A DNA stretch of 64,000 nt from Chromohalobacter moromii (lineage in GTDB: Bacteria > Pseudomonadota > Gammaproteobacteria > Pseudomonadales > Halomonadaceae), in the NCBI RefSeq assembly GCF_023091865.1, contig NZ_JAHXDI010000004.1:124001-188000 (forward strand), read 5' to 3'. Each line of letters opens with the position of its first letter. The first letter of the stretch is position 1. Below, piece after piece: positions 10,156-19,303 of the stretch. The notes under the pieces were generated by a model. The model was not told where the DNA came from. It did no database searches and worked only from the letters and a program-made list of their open reading frames with translations. The translations under genes and the position numbers were made by a program.

Positions 10156-10686
10156 TCAGGCTTTGGTATAAGCGTCGGCTGCTTTCTCGATCGCCTTGCG
10201 GGCAGCTTCGGCGCCGTCCCAAGAATCGATCTTCACCCATTTGCCTTTCTCGAGATCCTTGTAGTTCTCGAAGAAATGCGCGATCTGTTGGCGCAGAAGC
10301 TCGGGTAAGTCGGTGACTTCCTGCACCTCGTCATACAATGCGCTCAGCTTGGAGTGCGGAACGCAGACCAACTTGGCATCTTCGCCGGCTTCGTCGGACA
10401 TGTTGAGTACGCCGACCGGACGGGCGCGAATCACGCTGCCGGCCTGTACCGGATACGGGGTAACCACCAGGGCGTCGAGCGGGTCGCCGTCGTCGGCCAG
10501 GGTGTTGTTGATGAAGCCGTAGTTAGCCGGATAAAACATCGGCGTCGCCATGAAGCGGTCGACGACCAGCGCGTCCATGTCCTTGTCGATCTCATACTTG
10601 ATCGGCGCGTGATTGGCGGGGATCTCGATCGCCACATAGACGTCGTTGGGAAGATCCTTGCCTGCGGGAATGTTTTTGAAACTCAT
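10156..10686 (-). CDS. ppa: inorganic pyrophosphatase (family I)
   Basis: A 176-residue cytosolic family I pyrophosphatase, which hydrolyses PPi and so drives biosynthetic reactions forward. Seen: [57 protein letters not shown] with the metal-binding [10 protein letters not shown] signature, and the C-terminal [15 protein letters not shown]. Length is typical of the bacterial hexameric enzyme. It has its own strong promoter and shares a divergent control region with the PP2C/kinase gene. Confidence 0.97.
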   Translation of the reverse strand: MSFKNIPAGKDLPNDVYVAIEIPANHAPIKYEIDKDMDALVVDRFMATPMFYPANYGFINNTLADDGDPLDALVVTPYPVQAGSVIRARPVGVLNMSDEAGEDAKLVCVPHSKLSALYDEVQEVTDLPELLRQQIAHFFENYKDLEKGKWVKIDSWDGAEAARKAIEKAADAYTKA

Positions 10687-10739
10687 CGTCGAGTCCTTGC
10701 GGTTTGCAGGTTGAACACCAGCGGGGGAAAATCCCAGAA

Positions 10740-10769
10740 ATTATACGAGTAGCGTCCAGCGTTTACCAA
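10740..10769 (-). promoter_or_regulatory. sigma-70 promoter of ppa
   Basis: On the minus strand, a perfect -10 TATAAT (10745 to 10740) lies 18 bases from a -35 TTGGTA (10769 to 10764). The transcription start would be about 45-50 bases before the ppa ATG. Confidence 0.65.
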
Positions 10770-10812
10770 CCGACGTGGGATGTAAATGGCATCATGCAAT
10801 TGTCGTCTTGCA

Positions 10813-10841
10813 TTGTCATGCTCAGCGAACGCGGGAATTAT
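10813..10841 (+). promoter_or_regulatory. sigma-70-like promoter of the PP2C/kinase fusion gene
   Basis: TTGTCA at 10813-10818 and AATTAT at 10836-10841 with exactly 17 bases between them, ending 32 bases before the TTG start codon. It diverges from the ppa promoter about 70 bases away. Confidence 0.5.
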
Positions 10842-10873
10842 CCGTCTCATCATCATCGACAAGGAGACGATCG

Positions 10874-12595
10874 TTGACGGAAAGCAGCCTTTCTATCAGC
10901 TTCGGTCAGGCATTCGTGGCACCGGATCGGCGTCGCCATCGCAGTTCGATGTCGGTGCAGATACCCGGCGGCTCGCAATTGTCCGCCAAGGGCGCCTGCG
11001 CCCTGATTAGTGATTCCACTTGGCGTAATGCTATTGCCAAGCAGGCCGGAGACCTGAGCGTACGGGGCTTTCTCGCCGATTACTATTCGACGCCGGAGCA
11101 TTGGGACGTCAAGACATCGGCGCATCGTGTGCTGCGTGCCCTGAATGGCTGGAGTTATAGCCAAAGCGCCTATATTGAAGGCGGCAGTTATATCTGTTCA
11201 CTGTCGGCCATGGTGTTCCGTCATCGTGAGGTGCATCTCTTTCATATGGGGGACACGTTGGTGTTCCGTCTGCGCGGCGCCGAATTCGAGCAAATGTCCC
11301 GCGATCATGTCACCGACCTGGGCGGCTATCGCTATCCGTCACGTGCGTTGGGCATGGACGGTAGCCTCGACATCGATTATGTGACGGATTCACTCAAGCA
11401 GGGCGATCTTTTTCTGTTCACCACCCAGGCCGTACGCGGCACCCTGTTGCCCTCGGACTTTGTACAGCTGATCCGTGCCGATGTCAGCGATCTCGATGCG
11501 ACCTGCGAGCGTTTGGCCGAGGCGGCGCTGTCCCGGGCGCAGGAACGCGGTTACGGTGGCGACCAATTCTGCTTCCAACTGGTGCGCATCGATCGGTTGC
11601 CCGAAGAAGTCGAACCCGAGCATCCCGTGCCGTTATATGGTGACTTGCCGGTGCCTCCCGAATTATCTCCCGGTGAGCGTCTCGATGGATTTGAAGTGCA
11701 GGCGGTGTTGTCGCGTACGGCCAAGTCGCGTGTCTATCGCGTGCATGATGCACGCAATGAACGCGAGATGGTAATGAAAGCGCCTAGCCCTGAGCTCTCG
11801 CTGCGCAATGCCTATCAGGAGCATTTTGCGCTTCAGCAGTGGGTGGTGCAGCGTGTCAATTCGCCGTTCGTTCCTAAAATCGTGGAGACGTCCCGCCCGC
11901 GCCGTTATCAGTATTACCTAGTCGACTATATCAAGGGCGAATCGCTCAGCGACTGGGCGTTGCGACATCCCCAGGCCAGTCTCGGGGCGCGTCTGGATTT
12001 GGCAAGACAATTGATCAAGGCTGTGCAGGCTCTGCATCGCCGTGACGTGCTGCATCAGAGCATCCATCCCGACAACCTGATGGTCGATGCACATGGCCGG
12101 CTGGTGCTCACCGATTTCGGGGCGTGTCACCTGCGTGAAAGTGATAGCCAGCAGGCGGCTCGCGAACTCGCGCGTCAGGTAGGGTTGAACGAACACAGCG
12201 CACCGGAATACGCGCTGGATACCGAAGTAGGGCGGCGTAGCGATCAATACGAGCTGGCCTCGACCATCTACTGGCTGCTGACTGGCCATCAGCCTTATGC
12301 GCTGGCGCCCAACGAATTGCGCAGCCATACCGACCTCGAGCGCATGAGCTACACCAGCGCACGTCGCTACAATCCGGCCATCGCCAGCGAACTCGATGAC
12401 GCCTTGAAACGTGCCCTCGACCCCCAACGTGCCTTGCGTTTTCGGCGGCTGGGCGAGTTTGCCTATCACTTGCGCACGCCTAGGCGGAACGAAGACGGCG
12501 TAGCACGCCAGCCCTGGCAGACGCCGGCCACGCTGTGGAAAGCCGTGGCCGGTGTGCTGTTGTTGCTGTTATTGCTGTCGTGGTGGCTGAGGTGA
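10874..12595 (+). CDS. membrane-anchored PP2C-like/Ser-Thr kinase-like fusion with degenerate active sites
   Basis: A 573-residue fusion of a PP2C-type phosphatase domain (about 1-245), a protein-kinase domain (about 270-535) and a C-terminal membrane anchor (about 552-572, TLWKAVAGVLLLLLLLSWWL). I chose TTG 10874 because AAGGAG lies 7 bases upstream. The fold landmarks of the family remain: VRGFLADYY, HLFHMGDTLVFRLRG, DFGACHL with Asp414, Lys302 in EMVMKAP, and GRRSDQYELASTIYWLLTGH. The catalytic residues look lost. The kinase loop expected as H-R/Q-D reads His394-Gln395-Ser396, and the usual Lys two residues later is His398. On the phosphatase side the expected Asn-x-Asp motif reads RSSM, Asp-Gly reads SDSTW (Asp47, Ser48), and the late Thr-Asp-Gly reads TTQA (Gln185). 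It may be a pseudoenzyme scaffold or sensor. It stands alone between ppa and gatB, with no substrate gene beside it. Confidence 0.85.
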   Translation: MTESSLSISFGQAFVAPDRRRHRSSMSVQIPGGSQLSAKGACALISDSTWRNAIAKQAGDLSVRGFLADYYSTPEHWDVKTSAHRVLRALNGWSYSQSAYIEGGSYICSLSAMVFRHREVHLFHMGDTLVFRLRGAEFEQMSRDHVTDLGGYRYPSRALGMDGSLDIDYVTDSLKQGDLFLFTTQAVRGTLLPSDFVQLIRADVSDLDATCERLAEAALSRAQERGYGGDQFCFQLVRIDRLPEEVEPEHPVPLYGDLPVPPELSPGERLDGFEVQAVLSRTAKSRVYRVHDARNEREMVMKAPSPELSLRNAYQEHFALQQWVVQRVNSPFVPKIVETSRPRRYQYYLVDYIKGESLSDWALRHPQASLGARLDLARQLIKAVQALHRRDVLHQSIHPDNLMVDAHGRLVLTDFGACHLRESDSQQAARELARQVGLNEHSAPEYALDTEVGRRSDQYELASTIYWLLTGHQPYALAPNELRSHTDLERMSYTSARRYNPAIASELDDALKRALDPQRALRFRRLGEFAYHLRTPRRNEDGVARQPWQTPATLWKAVAGVLLLLLLLSWWLR

Positions 12596-12620
12596 GGCCA
12601 TAAGATTTGTTAGGGCACCG

Positions 12621-14075
12621 TCAAGCCTGATCCAGCTTCTGCTTGAGGAGGCTGTTGACCTGTTGCGGGTTGGCGGTGCCGCGCGAGGCCTTCATGACCT
12701 GGCCGACAAAGTAGCCGATCATCTTGCCGCGCTTGGCCTCGTCAGCTTCACGGTACTGGGCGACCTGAACCGGGCTGTCGGCGATGACCTGGTCGATCAT
12801 GCCTTCGATGGCGCCGGTATCGGTGACCTGCTTGAGTCCGCGGGCCTCGATGATGGCATCGGCACTGTCCGCCTCGCCGTCCCACAGCGCCTGGAAGACC
12901 TGCTTGGCGGCCTTGCCGCTGATGGTGTCGTCCATGACGCGCTGGATGAGGCCGCCGAGTTGCTCGGCCGTGACCGGACTGTCGCCGATCTCCAGGTTTT
13001 CGCGGTTGAGGTTGGCCGAGAGTTCGCCTTGCACCCAGTTGGCGGCCTGCTTGGCGTCGCCGCAGACATCCTTGACGGCTTCGAAGTACTCGGCCATGGC
13101 ACGGCTCGAGGCCAGCACGCCGGCGTCATAGGCGGACAAGCCCAGCTGGTTTTCGAAGCGGTGGCGCTTTTCGCTGGGCAGTTCGGGCATGAGCGCGCGC
13201 TGGTGATCGACATAGGCACCGTCGAGCGTCACCGGAAGCAGGTCGGGGCAGGGGAAGTAACGGTAGTCGTTGGCTTCTTCCTTGGTGCGCATGCCGCGCG
13301 TCTCGTCGCGTTCCGGGTCGAACAGTCGAGTTTCCTGCACGACCTGACCGCCATCTTCGATGAGTTCGATCTGGCGCTCGACCTCGAAGGCGATGGCTTT
13401 CTCGACGAAGCGAAACGAGTTGACGTTCTTGATCTCGGCGCGGGTGCCGAAAGCGGCTTGTCCTTTGGGACGCACCGAGACGTTGACGTCGCAGCGCATC
13501 GAGCCTTCGGCCATGTTGCCGTCGGAGATGCCGAGATAGGTGACGATGGCGTGCAGCGCCTTGATGTAGGCGACCGCTTCCTTGGCCGAGCGCATGTCGG
13601 GCTCGGAGACGATCTCCAGCAGCGGCGTGCCGGCACGGTTGAGATCGATGCCGGTCATGCCGTGATAGTCCTCGTGCAGCGACTTGCCGGCGTCTTCCTC
13701 GAGATGGGCGTGATGAATGCGGACGCTGCGCGTCGAACCGTCGTCGAGGGTGATCTCGACCTTGCCGGGGCCGACGATGGGCTGTGCCATCTGGCTCGTC
13801 TGATATCCCTTGGGCAGGTCCGGGTAGAAGTAGTTCTTGCGCTCGAACAGCGAGGTCTCGGGGATCTCGGCGTCGACGGCGAGACCGAATTTCACCGCCA
13901 TCGCCACGGCGTTTTCATTGAGCACCGGCAGCACGCCGGGCATGCCGAGGTCGACGGCGCACGCCTGGGTGTTGGGCTCGGCGCCGAAGGCGGTGGACGC
14001 TCCGGAGAATATCTTGGACTGGGTGGCGAGCTGAACGTGGACCTCGAGCCCGATCACGGTTTCCCACTGCATCAT
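12621..14075 (-). CDS. gatB: Asp-tRNA(Asn)/Glu-tRNA(Gln) amidotransferase subunit B
   Basis: A 484-residue subunit of the GatCAB complex, which converts misacylated Glu-tRNA(Gln) and/or Asp-tRNA(Asn) to the correct aminoacyl-tRNA. GatB activates the carboxylate with ATP and binds the tRNA. Seen: [20 protein letters not shown] at the N-terminus, [30 protein letters not shown] and the C-terminal YqeY-like helical domain ending in [16 protein letters not shown]. Its ATG overlaps the gatA stop (ATGA), so translation is coupled. It is the last gene of gatC-gatA-gatB. Confidence 0.97.
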   Translation of the reverse strand: MMQWETVIGLEVHVQLATQSKIFSGASTAFGAEPNTQACAVDLGMPGVLPVLNENAVAMAVKFGLAVDAEIPETSLFERKNYFYPDLPKGYQTSQMAQPIVGPGKVEITLDDGSTRSVRIHHAHLEEDAGKSLHEDYHGMTGIDLNRAGTPLLEIVSEPDMRSAKEAVAYIKALHAIVTYLGISDGNMAEGSMRCDVNVSVRPKGQAAFGTRAEIKNVNSFRFVEKAIAFEVERQIELIEDGGQVVQETRLFDPERDETRGMRTKEEANDYRYFPCPDLLPVTLDGAYVDHQRALMPELPSEKRHRFENQLGLSAYDAGVLASSRAMAEYFEAVKDVCGDAKQAANWVQGELSANLNRENLEIGDSPVTAEQLGGLIQRVMDDTISGKAAKQVFQALWDGEADSADAIIEARGLKQVTDTGAIEGMIDQVIADSPVQVAQYREADEAKRGKMIGYFVGQVMKASRGTANPQQVNSLLKQKLDQA

Positions 14076-15532
14076 GCCATCTCCTTGCCGAATGCCGGAC
14101 GCTTGAGGTGCCAGTCGGTGGCCTGCTGGAATTGATGCGCCACGCCGAGCAGCTGGGCCTCGGCGAAGTGCGGGGCCAGCACCTGGAGGCCGACTGGGCG
14201 GTTACCGGCAAAGCCGGCGGGAACGCTGATGCCCGGAATGCCGGCCAGGTTGACGGCGATGGTGTAGATATCCTGCAGGTACATCGAGACCGGATCTTTC
14301 TGCGCGCCGAGGTCGAAGGCCGGCGTGGGGGCGGTCGGCCCCATGAGCACGTCGACTTCGTCGAAGGCGTCGAGAAAGTCCTGGCGGATCAGGCGGCGCA
14401 CTTGCTGTGCCTTGAGGTAGTAAGCGTCGAAGAACCCTTCGGAAAGCGTGTGCGTGCCGATCAGGATGCGCCGCTTGACCTCTTCGCCGAAGCCTTCGGC
14501 CCGCGTGCGCTTGTACAGGTCCTCGAGGTCGGTCGGATCCTCGCAGCGGTGGCCGAAGCGCACGCCGTCATAACGCGACAGGTTGGACGATGCCTCCGCC
14601 GGTGCGATGACGTAGTAGGCAGGAATCGCCAGGTGCGTGTGCGGCAGGCTGACTTCACAGACCTTGGCGCCGAGCGACTCGTAGACCTTGATCGCTTCAC
14701 GCACGGCGGTTTCGACCTCGGGATCGAGACCGTCACCGAAATATTCTTTGGGCAGCCCGATCTTGAGGCCGGCCAGCGAGGTGTCGAGCTCGGCGGAGTA
14801 GTCGGGCACCACGCGTGCCACGCTGGTGGAATCGCGAACGTCGTGGCCGGCGATGGTTTCGAGCAGCAGGGCACAGTCGGCGGCGGTGCGTGCCATGGGA
14901 CCGCCCTGATCGAGGCTCGACGCGTAGGCCACCATGCCATAGCGCGACACGCGTCCGTAGGTGGGCTTCAGGCCGGTAATGCCGCAAAAGGCGGCCGGTT
15001 GCCGAATCGAGCCGCCGGTATCGGTGCCGAGCGCTGCCGGTACCAGGCCCGCGGCGACGGCCGCGGCGCTGCCGCCCGAGGAACCGCCGGGCACGGCGCT
15101 CAAGTCCCAGGGGTTCTTGACCGGGCCGTAGAAGCTGTTCTCATTGGACGAGCCCATGGCGAACTCGTCCATGTTGGTCTTGCCAAGGTTGATTGTGCCG
15201 GCCTGACGTAGTTTTTCGACCACCGTGGCATCGTAGGGAGAGACGAAGTCGTCGAGCATCTTCGAGCCGCAGCTGGTACGCACGCCCTGGGTGCAGAAGA
15301 TGTCCTTGAGGGCGAGCGGCAAACCTGCGAGAGGGCCGGCGTCGCCGGCTTCGCGTGCACGGTCGGCGGCATCGGCGTTGGCCAGTGCCTGCTCGGCGGT
15401 CACGGTAATGAAGCTGTTGAGCTCGCCATCGAGGTGCTCGATGCGTTCGAGTGCCGCCTGGCACAGCTCACGGCTGGAGAACTCGCCTGCTTGAAGACCG
15501 GCGGCAAGCTCCGTGAGGGTCTTGTCATGCAT
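14072..15532 (-). CDS. gatA: Asp-tRNA(Asn)/Glu-tRNA(Gln) amidotransferase subunit A
   Basis: A 486-residue amidase-signature enzyme that releases ammonia from glutamine for GatB. The Ser-cisSer-Lys triad motifs are visible: the lysine in [13 protein letters not shown], the [20 protein letters not shown] stretch, and the nucleophile-region [23 protein letters not shown] at 15532 ([14 protein letters not shown]) is preferred over an upstream start at 15628, which would add 32 unrelated residues and run into gatC. It sits 41 bases after gatC and overlaps gatB by 4 bases. Confidence 0.97.
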   Translation of the reverse strand: MHDKTLTELAAGLQAGEFSSRELCQAALERIEHLDGELNSFITVTAEQALANADAADRAREAGDAGPLAGLPLALKDIFCTQGVRTSCGSKMLDDFVSPYDATVVEKLRQAGTINLGKTNMDEFAMGSSNENSFYGPVKNPWDLSAVPGGSSGGSAAAVAAGLVPAALGTDTGGSIRQPAAFCGITGLKPTYGRVSRYGMVAYASSLDQGGPMARTAADCALLLETIAGHDVRDSTSVARVVPDYSAELDTSLAGLKIGLPKEYFGDGLDPEVETAVREAIKVYESLGAKVCEVSLPHTHLAIPAYYVIAPAEASSNLSRYDGVRFGHRCEDPTDLEDLYKRTRAEGFGEEVKRRILIGTHTLSEGFFDAYYLKAQQVRRLIRQDFLDAFDEVDVLMGPTAPTPAFDLGAQKDPVSMYLQDIYTIAVNLAGIPGISVPAGFAGNRPVGLQVLAPHFAEAQLLGVAHQFQQATDWHLKRPAFGKEMA

Positions 15533-15573
15533 GGAAGAATATGACTCCTGATTCGAATCCTGACGAGGATGCT

Positions 15574-15861
15574 TCACTCGACGACGCGCGGGACGAGGTA
15601 AAGACCGTCGGTGACGGCGGGTGCACAAGCCTGGAAGCGTTCTCGCTGACTATGCTCGGTCACCTCGTCGGGACGTAGGCGCTGGGTGGCATCCAGCGGA
15701 TGCGCCAATGGGGTGATGTCTTGAGTGTCGACGGCCTGAAGTTGGTCGACCATCTTCAGGATGCGGCTCAAGTCGTCGACATAGCCGGTTGCTTCGTCCT
15801 CACTCAAGCCGACGCGGGCCAAGTGAGCGGCACGGAGAACGTCTGCATGTTCGATCGCCAT
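15574..15861 (-). CDS. gatC: Asp-tRNA(Asn)/Glu-tRNA(Gln) amidotransferase subunit C
   Basis: A 95-residue small subunit that wraps around GatA and stabilises the GatAB interface. The family pattern is clear: [36 protein letters not shown], and [19 protein letters not shown] with the conserved Pro-Leu-x-His-Pro motif. It is the first gene of the gatCAB operon and diverges from mreB across a 190-base gap that carries a likely promoter. Confidence 0.95.
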   Translation of the reverse strand: MAIEHADVLRAAHLARVGLSEDEATGYVDDLSRILKMVDQLQAVDTQDITPLAHPLDATQRLRPDEVTEHSQRERFQACAPAVTDGLYLVPRVVE

Positions 15862-15940
15862 ATCGTTTGCCTTTTATGGATACTGCGCGGCGCATGTCAT
15901 CGCCGCGCCAATGAAGGTCTGACGCCGGGGATAACCCCAG

Positions 15941-15969
15941 AATTTACCATATCTGGCGAGCGCTGACAG
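15941..15969 (-). promoter_or_regulatory. possible promoter of gatCAB
   Basis: On the minus strand, CTGTCA (15969 to 15964) and TAAATT (15946 to 15941) are separated by 17 bases, each matching the sigma-70 consensus at 4 of 6 positions. It lies in the gatC/mreB divergent gap. No equally good mreB promoter stands out there. Confidence 0.4.
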
Positions 15970-16042
15970 GCCTTTGCTTGCCGCGCCATCCCCGCGATGG
16001 TACCGTTTGCGTCCGCACAGGGTTCCGGTCTGGACTAGGTGA

Positions 16043-17089
<1,047 letters not shown>

Positions 17090-17127
17090 CGCACGCGGGC
17101 GCTTGCCATGTTAGCGCCGATACGCTT

Positions 17128-17168
17128 GCCTGGAAGCCACACGCATCGCGAGTGGCTTCAGGCGTGTG
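17128..17168 (+). repeat. mreB-mreC intercistronic hairpin with an alternative pairing
   Basis: GAAGCCAC (17133-17140) pairs with GTGGCTTC (17152-17159), extended by GCCT (17128-17131) with AGGC (17160-17163) across one bulged G. The competing helix CACACGC (17138-17144) with GCGTGTG (17162-17168) uses overlapping bases, so only one can form. There is no U-run, so this looks like an RNA-processing or stability element rather than a simple terminator. Confidence 0.55.
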
Positions 17169-17212
17169 TCCGGTCGTTATGAGTCTTGCGCCCTGTCTGC
17201 GGAGGAAGGCTT

Positions 17213-18136
17213 ATTAAACCTCTGTTTTCGCATGGCCCGGTGCCTAGCTATCGTATGTTGCTATGTGCGGTGGCTGCTTTTTCGTTGATGTTCGCGGAGC
17301 ATCGCCTGCCTTTCATGGACGATGTGCGCTCGCAACTGACCACGGTGGTGGCGCCCGTGCAATGGGCGGTGAGTTGGCCCAGTGAAGGGTTGTCCTGGGC
17401 GGCACTGGTCTTTTCGGATCAGCGTGCTCTGGTGGATGAGAACCAGCGTTTGCGCCAGCAGTTGCTGACGCTATCGCATCGTGTGCAGCGCATGGCGAAC
17501 TTGACGGCGGAAAACGTGCGTCTGCGAGAGTTACTGCATGCCGCGCCGCGTGATGAGGTGCCATATATCACGGCTGAGTTATTGTCGCTGGATTCCGACC
17601 CTTTCACCCAGCAGATGGTGATCGGGCGAGGGCGACGTGATGGTGTCTATGTAGGCCAACCGGTAATGGATGCCTCCGGCCTGATCGGGCAGGTCATTGC
17701 CGTATCCGCCTATACGAGCCGTGTATTGATGGTGAGTGACGCCAACAATGCAGTGCCGATTCAGATCAATCGCAGCGGGCAGCGTTTCATCGTCCAGGGC
17801 TCCGGCAATCTCGATACTCTGAATGTTCTCAATGTGCCGGCGACCGCTGATATCAAGGAAGGTGACCTGCTCACGACGTCGGGTTTGGGCGGACGTTTTC
17901 CCGAGGGCTACCCTGTTGCGGAGGTCACGCAGGTCGATAGGGATGGCCAGCATTCTTTCGCGAATGTCGAGGCGCGACCGCTTTCGCAACCCGAGCGCTC
18001 ACGGCATTTCTTACTGCTTTTTCCCTCACCTGCAGCGGCGGCCGTTACCAGCGACGTCAATATCGAGGCCGCCTTGCACTTGATGGATGGTGGGACGGGA
18101 AAAATGCCCAACGAGCTCGAGGAGGCGCGTCAATGA
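17213..18136 (+). CDS. mreC: rod-shape-determining protein MreC
   Basis: A 307-residue inner-membrane protein that links MreB to the periplasmic elongation enzymes PBP2/RodA. One N-terminal transmembrane helix (about residues 14-30, YRMLLCAVAAFSLMF), a coiled coil (about 60-105, VDENQRLRQQLLTLSHRVQR) and the beta-rich C-terminal domain (VIGRGRRDGVYVGQPVMDA). I placed the start at ATT 17213: the strong GGAGGAAGG at 17201-17209 leaves a good spacing, and the protein then begins like other MreC proteins (xKPLFSHGP). An in-frame TTG at 17186 is the alternative but would place that Shine-Dalgarno sequence inside the gene. It overlaps mreD by 4 bases. Confidence 0.9.
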   Translation: MKPLFSHGPVPSYRMLLCAVAAFSLMFAEHRLPFMDDVRSQLTTVVAPVQWAVSWPSEGLSWAALVFSDQRALVDENQRLRQQLLTLSHRVQRMANLTAENVRLRELLHAAPRDEVPYITAELLSLDSDPFTQQMVIGRGRRDGVYVGQPVMDASGLIGQVIAVSAYTSRVLMVSDANNAVPIQINRSGQRFIVQGSGNLDTLNVLNVPATADIKEGDLLTTSGLGGRFPEGYPVAEVTQVDRDGQHSFANVEARPLSQPERSRHFLLLFPSPAAAAVTSDVNIEAALHLMDGGTGKMPNELEEARQ

Positions 18137-18615
18137 TGCGCTTGCCAGGACTTCTCATGATCTGGTTTACCCTGCTGGTGAGCTTGTGCTTGCAAGTCAT
18201 GCCGCTGCCCGATGCATGGTTGATGTGGCGTCCCAATTGGCTTGGCCTGGCATTGGCTTATTGGTGCATTGCGGCCCCGCAGCGCGTCGGTGTTCTCCAT
18301 GGTTTCGTGCTCGGCTTACTGCTTGACCTGATCGAGGGCACGCCCTTGGGTCAGAATGCCTTGACGTTGTCGCTGCTTACCTATTTGTGTCTTTTGCTCT
18401 ATCAACGCCTGCGTGCCTATTCCATTTGGCAACAGGCCGTCCTGCTGTTTGTGTTGCTGGGCTTGATTCAATTGGTCGAGCAATGGCTGCGCACGATCTT
18501 CGGCCCAGTTTCTATCCATCTGGCATTCTTGCTGCCCGCGCTCGTAGGCGCTGCCTTGTGGCCGTGGTTGTTCACCATGATGCAAGTATTGCGGCGCCGC
18601 TTGAAAATCGTCTGA
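18133..18615 (+). CDS. mreD: rod-shape-determining protein MreD
   Basis: A 160-residue polytopic inner-membrane protein, with about five hydrophobic segments, that completes the MreBCD elongasome scaffold. Family features include PLPDAWLMWRPNWLGLALAY and GFVLGLLLDLIEGTPLGQNA, the MreD pattern with the conserved Gly-Leu-x-x-Asp-x-x-x-Gly run. Its ATG overlaps the end of mreC (ATGATG), so translation is probably coupled. maf follows 54 bases later. Confidence 0.94.
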   Translation: MMRLPGLLMIWFTLLVSLCLQVMPLPDAWLMWRPNWLGLALAYWCIAAPQRVGVLHGFVLGLLLDLIEGTPLGQNALTLSLLTYLCLLLYQRLRAYSIWQQAVLLFVLLGLIQLVEQWLRTIFGPVSIHLAFLLPALVGAALWPWLFTMMQVLRRRLKIV

Positions 18616-18669
18616 CCCTGTTACCGCGATTCGCGTGGCCTCTGCCACCCAAGCCGTGAGGAAAACCGC

Positions 18670-19272
18670 ATGTCCACACACCAGGGGGCGTCGTTGCGCC
18701 TGGCATCGGCCTCTCCGCGCCGCCGTGAACTGTTGGCTTCGATCGGCGTCAAGCTCGAAATATCACCGACCGATATCGATGAGACACCGCGGTCAGGGGA
18801 GTTGCCTGCCGCTTATGTTGAGCGCCTGGCACGAGACAAGGCGCAGGCCGGTGCGGTGGGAACGTCGTTACCCACACTGGGGTCTGACACAGCGGTGGTG
18901 CTAGGACAGCGTATCCTGGGGAAGCCGCGTGATCGCGAAGATACCGTTGCCATGCTCACGGCGTTGTCGGGCACCACACATGAGGTGATGACGGGTGTGG
19001 CGGTGACGGGGCCGTGCGGCATGTTGTCGACCTACGTGACGACCCGGGTGACACTACGCCCGCTCGAAGCGCACGAGATCGAAGCGTACTGGCGTAGTGG
19101 TGAGCCCGTCGACAAGGCCGGCGCCTATGCCATTCAAGGCTTGGCGGCAATCTTCGTCGAGTGCATTGAGGGCAGTCACTCCGCAGTGGTCGGATTACCC
19201 CTTTTTGAGACCGCCAAGTTATTGACTCGTCAAGGTGTCTCGCTGTGGGGCGAGCGCTTGGCTGTGCCATAA
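18670..19272 (+). CDS. maf: Maf-type nucleoside triphosphate pyrophosphatase (YhdE class)
   Basis: A 200-residue house-cleaning enzyme that hydrolyses dTTP, UTP and modified pyrimidine triphosphates. Seen: the N-terminal [19 protein letters not shown] motif, LARDKAQAG, the catalytic-base region [18 protein letters not shown] and [21 protein letters not shown] position directly after mreD and before rng is the usual one for the YhdE class, which supports that substrate class over YceF. Substrate choice is inferred from context. Confidence 0.93.
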   Translation: MSTHQGASLRLASASPRRRELLASIGVKLEISPTDIDETPRSGELPAAYVERLARDKAQAGAVGTSLPTLGSDTAVVLGQRILGKPRDREDTVAMLTALSGTTHEVMTGVAVTGPCGMLSTYVTTRVTLRPLEAHEIEAYWRSGEPVDKAGAYAIQGLAAIFVECIEGSHSAVVGLPLFETAKLLTRQGVSLWGERLAVP

Positions 19273-19303
19273 TGCCGACAGATAATCTGGTTAGGGGCAA
19301 CGC

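Noticed and set aside
12663-14135. A 490-codon open frame on the plus strand opposite gatB
   Set aside because: It is a shadow of gatB on high-GC DNA, with valine/glycine/aspartate-rich low-information sequence and no recognisable family or ribosome-binding site.
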